Shown: piece by piece, positions 7,970 to 12,703 of the stretch
Numbering within the stretch: the stretch's first letter is position 1
Layout of the letters: each line of letters starts with the position of its first letter
Source of the DNA: Firm-04 sp045617625
Lineage (GTDB): Bacteria; Bacillota; Clostridia; Oscillospirales; Ruminococcaceae
Length of the DNA stretch: 17,529 nt
Direction of reading: 5' to 3'
Assembly (NCBI GenBank): GCA_045617625.1
Contig: JAZLJA010000034.1
Location: 1 to 17,529 of the forward strand
The notes under the pieces: model-generated
Told to the model about the DNA's origin: nothing
Database searches by the model: none
The model's input: only the letters and a program-made list of their open reading frames with translations
Position numbers and translations under genes: made by a program

Positions 7970-8043
7970 GGAGGCATAGCTCAGCTGGTTAGAGCGTACG
8001 GTTCACATCCGTGAGGTCGCGGGTTCGAGTCCCTCTGTCTCCA
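7970..8043 (+). tRNA. tRNA-Val (anticodon CAC)
   Basis: The full cloverleaf can be drawn. Acceptor GGAGGCA pairs with TGTCTCC plus discriminator A. The D-arm is GCTC/GAGC. The anticodon arm TACGG/CCGTG encloses the loop TTCACAT, giving anticodon CAC, which reads GUG (valine). The T-loop is TTCGAGT. The second T-stem pair (C50-U64) is a mismatch, slightly unusual but tolerable. The 3' CCA is not encoded: the CCA at 8041-8043 is the end of the stem plus the discriminator. It has its own promoter and terminator, so it is a single-gene unit. Confidence 0.93.
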
Positions 8044-8045
8044 TC

Positions 8046-8078
8046 AAAATCCGGGTTGCGTTTGCGGCTCGGATTTTT
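8046..8078 (+). terminator. Terminator of tRNA-Val
   Basis: A 14-bp stem with several G-T pairs (left arm AAAATCCGGGTTGC, loop GTTT, right arm GCGGCTCGGATTTT) ends in a T run, three bases after the tRNA. Confidence 0.88.
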
Positions 8079-8091
8079 CATTTATCCGCGA

Positions 8092-8131
8092 AAAAAGCAG
8101 CCCGCCGACGCGACTCGGTTGGCTGCTTTTT
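8092..8131 (-). terminator. Terminator of the P-loop ATPase gene
   Basis: AAAAAGCAGCC (8092-8102) pairs perfectly with GGCTGCTTTTT (8121-8131). It begins two bases past the stop of the minus-strand gene, and the A-rich left arm gives the U tract on that strand. It could also act rightward as a back-up for tRNA-Val. Confidence 0.88.
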
Positions 8132-8133
8132 GC

Positions 8134-8823
8134 TTAATCCTTGGATTCCTTTCGCCACGGAAGCTGCACCATCACAGGCACCTGCATGACATCCGCGCCC
8201 GCGATTTGCGGCAGCGCGACAAAATCAGGTGCGGTAACGCATTTCAGCGGCAGATTCATCTTTTGGCACAGCAATTCACACTGCGGCATACTTTCCACAA
8301 TCATATCCGTGGTGGTTTCGATACCGAGGTTTGTGTTATTGATAATACCCGTCAGCTTCATGCGGCTGGCACGTTCAATGCCGCGCAGATATGCCTCCGC
8401 TTCATCCGCCGTGCGAGTGAGATATCTGCGAAATGACACAACAGCAAGCATATCGAGCTCATCGGTTTCGGCGTAGGAGTTGAGAATGTGGGAATATCTG
8501 CCCAGCGCGACTGCGCCGTCGTCATCGCCGCCCACATCAATGATGAGATAGCCGTCCGCAGCGGCAAGCCCGCCCAAATCGAACTGAATGCTCGGGATAT
8601 CGACATTGGTGTTGGCATAATCGGGCGCACGCAGCGTGATGCCGTTGGCTTCAAATTCGGATTTGAAATCGGCAGTGCGGAAATACGGGTTGACGAGGTC
8701 GAAATCCACCACCGTGACAGGCTGTCCTGTTTTCGCAAGTGCAAGGGCAAACGCAGCGGAAAAATTCGTCTTTCCCGAGCCGTAATGCCCTGTGATCACA
8801 GAAATTTTCTTCGGGGTAAACAT
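8134..8823 (-). CDS. MinD/ParA-like P-loop ATPase (CobQ/CobB/MinD/ParA fold)
   Basis: A 229-residue cytosolic ATPase. Walker A is TGHYGSGKT (11-19), followed by VVDFDLVNPYFR (38-49), the switch region of the deviant-Walker/Mrp-MinD superfamily. The Walker B-like strand is YLIIDVGGDD (92-101), and INNTNLG (161-167) is the base-binding region. The second lysine of the classical ParA signature (KGGxGKT) is absent: the loop reads GHYGSGKT. There is no partner such as ParB, MinC or a nitrogenase/hydrogenase maturation gene beside it, so function stays open. Start ATG at 8821-8823 has GAAAGGA seven bases upstream; the TTG one codon earlier is ignored. It is a single-gene unit with its own promoter and terminator. 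Confidence 0.82.
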   Translation of the reverse strand: MFTPKKISVITGHYGSGKTNFSAAFALALAKTGQPVTVVDFDLVNPYFRTADFKSEFEANGITLRAPDYANTNVDIPSIQFDLGGLAAADGYLIIDVGGDDDGAVALGRYSHILNSYAETDELDMLAVVSFRRYLTRTADEAEAYLRGIERASRMKLTGIINNTNLGIETTTDMIVESMPQCELLCQKMNLPLKCVTAPDFVALPQIAGADVMQVPVMVQLPWRKESKD

Positions 8824-8880
8824 CAAATCATCCTTTCACGAGATCGCCGCGTTCCTGAAAATCTCCCGCGGCACGGTTCT

Positions 8881-8910
8881 ATTATACCGCAAATGCCGCA
8901 CAAAAGTCAA
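8881..8910 (-). promoter_or_regulatory. Promoter of the P-loop ATPase gene
   Basis: Minus strand: TTGACT (8905-8910), 18-bp spacer and TATAAT (8881-8886), about 57 bases before the start codon. Confidence 0.7.
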
Positions 8911-8965
8911 GCATATATGTGCAAGAAAAAGTCGGTTTACAGTTTCGTTACAAAATGATATGTTC

Positions 8966-8994
8966 TTTACAAACACTTCCGAAAATGCTATAAT
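8966..8994 (+). promoter_or_regulatory. Promoter of the small dockerin gene
   Basis: TTTACA (8966-8971), 17-bp spacer, TATAAT (8989-8994), about 35 bases before the start codon. Confidence 0.75.
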
Positions 8995-9029
8995 AGAGAT
9001 AATCCGAAACGGAAAGGATGCGTATTTGC

Positions 9030-9419
9030 ATGAAAAAAACGACCAAAGGCATTATCACAGCCGCAGTGCTGACAGCAGGCGCGGCTGCCGCGGTCGCAGG
9101 CATCTCGATTTTTAGGGACGAAAACATGGTATCGCTCTACGGTCCTGCGCCCGCTGATTACAGCGATGACATACAGCCCGAATACGGTGTGGTATCCGTG
9201 TGGGGTGATTTCAACGACGATGAACGTGTCAACCTCACAGATCTGCAGCTGATGCTTGAAAAACTGCGTGATCATGTTTATGACGGGCGATATGACCTCA
9301 ACAGAGACAACGCACTCACCGAAGAAGATCTTTCGCTGCTCAAAGAAATCCTGAAAGAGGCTGGCTGTACCGAGGAAGACATCGAACAGATGATCAGTGA
9401 TTTCTCCGACGAATCATAA
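9030..9419 (+). CDS. Small membrane-anchored or secreted dockerin protein
   Basis: A 129-residue protein made almost only of an export segment and a dockerin. Residues 2-6 (KKTTK) plus the hydrophobic, alanine-rich stretch 7-27 form a signal peptide or a single N-terminal membrane anchor; no clear signal peptidase site stands out, favouring an anchor. Residues 58-112 form a type-I dockerin with two calcium loops: GDFNDDERVNLTD (Asp60, Asn62, Asp64, Asp71) and DLNRDNALTEED (Asp89, Asn91, Asp93, Asp100). An acidic tail follows. No catalytic module is present, so it may tether a cohesin-bearing partner to the membrane or cap a cohesin. I start at ATG 9030 because the GGAAAGG at 9011-9017 abuts an earlier ATG at 9018, too close to serve it. 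It has its own promoter. Confidence 0.82.
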   Translation: MKKTTKGIITAAVLTAGAAAAVAGISIFRDENMVSLYGPAPADYSDDIQPEYGVVSVWGDFNDDERVNLTDLQLMLEKLRDHVYDGRYDLNRDNALTEEDLSLLKEILKEAGCTEEDIEQMISDFSDES

Positions 9420-9500
9420 TTCCAAAATGGAACATTCAGAATGGGGCTCCGCCCAAAAATATGCCAACAGACAAAGTTCTGCATCTGTAAGCTGTACCAT
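9414..9500 (-). CDS. Mini-ORF of 28 codons, possibly the truncated start of a larger gene
   Basis: An ATG at 9498-9500 has a textbook AAAGGAG nine bases upstream that overlaps the stop of the lipoprotein gene. The peptide begins MVQLTDAELCLLAYF and stops after 28 codons, overlapping the tail of the dockerin gene by six bases. The ribosome site and the amphipathic start look like a real gene beginning. The rest (WAEPHSE...) runs through a GGGGCTCCGCCC motif and looks like chance sequence, suggesting a gene lost by deletion. A genuine small peptide coupled to the lipoprotein gene is the alternative. Confidence 0.3.
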   Translation of the reverse strand: MVQLTDAELCLLAYFWAEPHSECSILEL

Positions 9501-9514
9501 ATTGCAATACTCCT

Positions 9515-10390
9515 TTATTCATATTTTGTAAAGTATTCTTCCGTCTGATATTTCTTAAGAATATCAAACTCATTTCCAAGATGCCATTCTGAGTTTTGAT
9601 CATATTTCAAGTAATCTGTGAAGATCGTATTCGGCGGCGGATTGAAGTATAATATGTAAAATCCGGTGCTTAGACGGTCTTTGTTCCCAAACAGATCATC
9701 CCCTTTGTTTTTCCATATTTCTTCATCCTCCGGAAATTCCTTCAGAATCTGTATCCTGTGTCTCCCGTCCAGTTCATGTTCATACAAAAACTTTGCATAA
9801 GCCACTGTGAACTTTTCAATGTCATCAATGCTGCATATATCCTCACATAGAAAAATGCAGTTTTGACCACCATACCTCCACTGAAAATTGCCGTTTTCTA
9901 CCTCTGCCGCCGTGATATTGCAGGCAAGTGGGGAATGGAAGTATTTATACGCATCTCCAAACCGCTCCGTCAAAAACTCGTTTGTCAGTGTTTCCACCAT
10001 CTCCGAAACGCTGAAATCATGGAAATCATCCGTAAAGGTATCACCCTTGGTTTTCACGGTCACGGCATACTTGCCGTTTCCGTATCCGGTGCTGCGCGGA
10101 TATGCGATGAGTGTTTCCGATTGATTCAAATCCTTTGGAATGTAGTCGACGTAGATAAATTCCTGCTCATATTTCTCGTTGAGATAGGAGATCATCTCCC
10201 ACACTCTGGTGATCGTATGCTGCTGCGTACTGCTGAGCTGGTCATATTCTGTCGGAAGCCCTTCCGCTTCCAGCAGATTGATCTGCCATGCATTCAGCTC
10301 CGGCTGCTTTTCAGTTTCCGCTGCGCAGCCCGGAAATATCAGCAATGCCGCAGTGAAAACAAACGGTATAAATGCTTTTTTCCGTTTCAT
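9515..10390 (-). CDS. Putative lipoprotein of unknown function
   Basis: A 291-residue protein with a lipoprotein-like N-terminus: MKRKK, a hydrophobic core, then LLIFPGC with candidate lipidated Cys22 (Phe at -3 is not the ideal lipobox residue). The rest is soluble, acidic and rich in aromatic residues, with stretches such as NAWQINLLEAEGLP and FIYVDYIPKDLN, and no catalytic motif I can name. Start ATG at 10388-10390 has AAAGGAGGG just upstream; the 15-codon in-frame extension has no support. It is likely surface-exposed. GC is lower than in the genes to its left, hinting at separate ancestry. No promoter is clear and no terminator was seen after it. Confidence 0.72.
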   Translation of the reverse strand: MKRKKAFIPFVFTAALLIFPGCAAETEKQPELNAWQINLLEAEGLPTEYDQLSSTQQHTITRVWEMISYLNEKYEQEFIYVDYIPKDLNQSETLIAYPRSTGYGNGKYAVTVKTKGDTFTDDFHDFSVSEMVETLTNEFLTERFGDAYKYFHSPLACNITAAEVENGNFQWRYGGQNCIFLCEDICSIDDIEKFTVAYAKFLYEHELDGRHRIQILKEFPEDEEIWKNKGDDLFGNKDRLSTGFYILYFNPPPNTIFTDYLKYDQNSEWHLGNEFDILKKYQTEEYFTKYE

Positions 10391-10451
10391 ATTCTCCCTC
10401 CTTTCGTATAAATTTCCGGTTGATTGATGCCACATTCAACAGTAAAACTGA

Positions 10452-10733
10452 CATCGGCGTGATATTGCGATACGGCTTGATGATGTCCTTTATTCGGACA
10501 GCAATCCGTATGATTCAGACGAAAACGAAGAAATAATAGAAATATCACGAGCATCTATAAATCATGTAATTCCGTACGTGATTAGGAGCATATTAGATAA
10601 AACAGAGAATTCCAACGAATACCCACACATTTCTAAAACTATATTGCCATACCGGGCGGTGTGGTTGCTGTGCTTGGAAAGAAAAATGCCTATTTACAAA
10701 AACTCCGGCAAAGATTGCACGAAAACCGCGTAA
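10452..10733 (+). pseudogene. Open frame of 93 codons without a start codon; possible gene remnant
   Basis: Between two stops the plus strand encodes an acidic, protein-like text (RLDDVLYSDSNPYDSDENEE, then INHVIPYVIRSILDK and ILPYRAVWLLCLER) with no ATG, GTG or TTG near its beginning and no ribosome site. The last ~15 codons run into the tRNA-Arg terminator. It is AT-richer than neighbouring genes. I read it as a leftover gene fragment on the chromosomal side of the att boundary; I do not recognise the family, and a chance open frame is possible. Confidence 0.3.
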
Positions 10734-10743
10734 TCTCGCCGGA
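10698..10743 (-). terminator. Terminator of the former tRNA-Arg gene
   Basis: Minus strand: TCCGGC-G-AGATT pairs with AATCT-TT-GCCGGA, with further pairing inside, then GTTTTTG. It begins six bases past the tRNA 3' end. Its presence identifies the left side as the tRNA's original downstream flank. Confidence 0.75.
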
Positions 10744-10748
10744 ATTGA

Positions 10749-10790
10749 CGCCCCAAACCGGAGTCGAACCGATGGCCTAACGCTTAGGAG
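10749..10790 (-). other. 3' half of tRNA-Arg(CCU): attachment-site remnant
   Basis: Read on the minus strand from 10790, the segment gives in order an anticodon loop CTCCTAA (anticodon CCT), the 3' anticodon strand GCGTT, variable AGGCC, T-stem ATCGG/CCGGT with loop TTCGACT, acceptor strand TTGGGGC and discriminator G. The 5' half is absent: the bases beyond 10790 (ATAGA on the minus strand) cannot pair with GCGTT and no D-arm follows. Tyrosine-recombinase elements commonly integrate at tRNA anticodon or T loops and duplicate the 3' part of the tRNA, so this is most likely the distal att copy of the element to its right. Confidence 0.85.
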
Positions 10791-10813
10791 TCTATACGCC
10801 TATATTTAAGATT

Positions 10814-10841
10814 GCCCATTTCGTCCGAAATGGGCCTTTTT
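10814..10841 (+). terminator. Terminator at the inner edge of the element
   Basis: GCCCATTTCG pairs with CGAAATGGGC (10814-10835) and five T follow from 10837. It lies 24 bases inside the att fragment and would block chromosomal transcription from entering the rep gene, or act as a leader attenuator. Confidence 0.75.
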
Positions 10842-10851
10842 CATGTTTTTC

Positions 10852-10974
10852 GAGCCATTTCGTTTATCCGTAAACGGCTTTTTCGTCCGTATAGTCCGTA
10901 TAGTTTTTCTAGTTGCTGGCAGATTGCTGGCGGATTCGCCAGCACCTTTTCTGTTTCAATTCAGTATTTGAAAC
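10852..10974 (+). promoter_or_regulatory. Structured leader of the rep gene
   Basis: This gene-free stretch holds, in order: a weak hairpin GCC...GTTTA/TAAAC-GGC with T5 (about 10852-10882); two tandem copies of GTCCGTATA (10885-10902); a perfect 8-bp hairpin TGCTGGCG/CGCCAGCA with loop GATT and a CCTTTT tail (10925-10950); and GTTTCAA/TTGAAAC (10953-10974), whose right arm abuts the CGGAGGAAG ribosome site. Such serial hairpins suggest attenuation or translational control of replication-initiator synthesis. I see no confident promoter. Confidence 0.5.
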
Positions 10975-10987
10975 GGAGGAAGTCATC

Positions 10988-12109
10988 ATGTTTACCACGG
11001 GAATTCCCACCTGCGACCAACTGAGAGAAGTTGCCTTCACCGGCAATGTGATACCGCAAATCTGGTATCGTGTATTCGTCAAGTCTGACCTCAAACACCC
11101 GAAGCCGCATCTGCTGGCAATCAACATTCTCGCGGATATCGTCTATTGGTATCGTCCTCGTGAGATTCGGGATGAAGGGAGCGGTCAGATCATCGGTTAT
11201 CAGAAGAAGTTTCGTGATGATTTGCTCCAGCGCAGCTATGCACAGATTGCAGAACAGTTTGGCTGTTCCGCAGGACAGGCGAAAGATGCGATCGTCTTTC
11301 TGGAAGAAATGGGAGTCGTGCGCCGAGAGTTCCGCACGCTGCGGTCAAACGGCATGGTTTATGCGAATGTCCTCTATCTGGCACTCAATGTGGAACGCCT
11401 GAAAGAGCTGACGTACCCATGTGGTGAAATTTCACCGGACGGGTGTCCCGAAGATTCGGACGAGGCATCTGACGAAAATTCCGATACCCCTGTATCGGAA
11501 TTTCGAGGGGGGTGTGCCGAAATTTCCACACACCCCTATGGGAAATTTCCCCAGACAAATACAGAGATTACTACAAAGACTTCTACAGAGATTTCTATCT
11601 ATCCATCTTCGCGTGGCGAAGATGTGGTGGATGGATTGACGGATTCGCAGATCACAGAGCAGGTGATCACAGAGATCACAACTGCGCGGCAGATTCCGCA
11701 TGCCTATTCGCAAAGCCCGAAGAAGATGCAGGCAGCGATTCGCTGGCTTTGCGAATATGACTTCTACATGAAGCATTCCTGTGAGAAAACCAATCTGCGA
11801 ACAGCTGACCGCTTTGATAACTTCGTGCTGCTGGTGAACAGTCTTGTCGGCATGGCAACGAAAACCGGTACGCAAACATACTCCGGAGAGCAGACCGATG
11901 CCTGCGCTGTGATTGACGCGATCAACACAGCCGCCATAAATTGTGATTGCGGTTCGTTGTCGGAAATGATTTTCTCCGCGCTCGATGACTTCACCGATGC
12001 CCTTGCTTCACAGCATATTAAAAACTATGCAGGCTATGCCAAAGCGGTGCTCTGGAACAGCCTCAACTCGTATCGTGTGAAACTGAATACAGAGCTTGCG
12101 GTAATCTGA
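10988..12109 (+). CDS. Replication-initiator-like protein with winged helix
   Basis: A 373-residue protein. Residues about 40-135 form the DNA-binding part: LLAINILADIVYWYR, then a helix-turn-helix segment SYAQIAEQFGCSAGQAKDAI (83-102) and wing VVRREFRTLRSNGMVYANV, as in replication initiators and DnaD-like proteins of Gram-positive plasmids and integrated elements. Residues 146-205 are a low-complexity linker whose DNA carries repeated palindromes. The C-terminal ~150 residues resemble the helical tail found in such initiators; no catalytic motif is seen. ATG 10988 has CGGAGGAAG upstream, so the 25-codon in-frame extension is rejected. First gene of the element, it probably drives replication of the excised circle. 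A transcription regulator is the alternative reading. Confidence 0.65.
   Translation: MFTTGIPTCDQLREVAFTGNVIPQIWYRVFVKSDLKHPKPHLLAINILADIVYWYRPREIRDEGSGQIIGYQKKFRDDLLQRSYAQIAEQFGCSAGQAKDAIVFLEEMGVVRREFRTLRSNGMVYANVLYLALNVERLKELTYPCGEISPDGCPEDSDEASDENSDTPVSEFRGGCAEISTHPYGKFPQTNTEITTKTSTEISIYPSSRGEDVVDGLTDSQITEQVITEITTARQIPHAYSQSPKKMQAAIRWLCEYDFYMKHSCEKTNLRTADRFDNFVLLVNSLVGMATKTGTQTYSGEQTDACAVIDAINTAAINCDCGSLSEMIFSALDDFTDALASQHIKNYAGYAKAVLWNSLNSYRVKLNTELAVI
11423..11552. repeat. Cluster of GAAATTTC-centred palindromes inside the rep gene (iteron/origin candidate)
   Basis: Four inverted repeats in 130 bp. Perfect palindrome GGTGAAATTTCACC (11423-11436). AAATTCCGATA/TATCGGAATTT with a 6-base loop (11476-11503). 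GGGGTGTG/CACACCCC around CCGAAATTTCCA (11509-11536). Perfect palindrome GGGAAATTTCCC (11540-11551). They encode the initiator's linker. In RepA_N-type theta plasmids the origin lies inside the initiator gene, so this is a candidate origin. Confidence 0.55.
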
Positions 12110-12184
12110 AAACATTATATCATACTTGGGTGATCATAGTCAAGCACAAGCGTTCGAGCAATCAAATATAAAGGAGTTTTGAAC

Positions 12185-12550
12185 ATGAAGAAATCGAATC
12201 TTGGTCCCGTCGCAGTCAAGCTAAGCCGTGATGATGTGAACGCGCTGCTGCAAATTTTGAATCAGCTTTACGCTATCGACACAGAAAATTCTGTTTCGCA
12301 GACGGCGCGAAAGCTCATGCAAAAAATCTTGCAGCACGGGAGAACATATTCTCATGGCGGCGATGACAAAGTGTCCATTTATTTTTACGACAACGAAGCA
12401 TCCCGACTGATTGAACTGACAAGTTTGTATCTCTCAGTGCTTCTGGACAAAGCGGATGATTACTACGACCGCATCGGGATTTCACGCAAAAAGGGTTTGG
12501 GAATTTCCCAATCTGCGGAGCAGACAATTTCCGACAAAACAGAAATCTGA
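12185..12550 (+). CDS. Small protein of unknown function encoded on the element
   Basis: A 121-residue, probably helical cytosolic protein I do not recognise (segments LSRDDVNALLQILNQLYAID and DNEASRLIELTSLYLSVLLD). The ATG at 12185 has AAAGGAG (12170-12176) eight bases upstream; a TTG two codons earlier is ignored. No signal peptide, cysteines or catalytic motif. Its position between the initiator and the relaxase fits an accessory mobilization or copy-control role, but nothing in the sequence proves it. Its 3' end contains the palindrome 12497-12511, and a hairpin spans its stop codon. Confidence 0.65.
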   Translation: MKKSNLGPVAVKLSRDDVNALLQILNQLYAIDTENSVSQTARKLMQKILQHGRTYSHGGDDKVSIYFYDNEASRLIELTSLYLSVLLDKADDYYDRIGISRKKGLGISQSAEQTISDKTEI

Positions 12551-12660
12551 TTTTGTCGGAACCCAATCCGTGCAGCGATGCGCAACGGAAGTTCTGCAAG
12601 CAACGGCAGGTGCGTGCAGAACTGGCATTGGGTTATCTGACAATATAGGGTATGACAGAG
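12497..12660 (+). other. Inverted-repeat-rich region before the relaxase: candidate oriT
   Basis: Features in order: palindrome TTGGGAATTTCCCAA (12497-12511); TTCCGACAAAA/TTTTGTCGGAA (12529-12561), which spans the upstream stop codon and could act as a hairpin terminator; outer arms ACCCAAT/ATTGGGT (12561-12567 and 12627-12633) enclosing AGTTCTGCA/TGCAGAACT (12590-12598 and 12615-12623); a direct repeat GCAACGG; and two TGACA copies flanking ATATAGGGTA (12638-12657). oriT sites usually sit just upstream of their relaxase gene. No known MOBV nick sequence was recognised. Confidence 0.45.
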
Positions 12661-12703
12661 CTATTTTCACACCACTTTGCTGAAAAAATGAAAGGAGAAG
12701 TGT

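Noticed and set aside
8041..8043. Encoded CCA end of tRNA-Val
   Set aside because: These bases are acceptor-stem positions and the discriminator; the bases after them are TCA, so CCA is added after transcription.
9420..9432. TTCCAAAATGGAA palindrome after the dockerin gene as a terminator
   Set aside because: Stem of five base pairs with no T tract; too weak to call.
10885..10902. Tandem GTCCGTATA as a promoter pair or CRISPR-like repeat
   Set aside because: Only two 9-bp units without spacers; TATAGT appears twice but neither copy has a -35 box at proper spacing.
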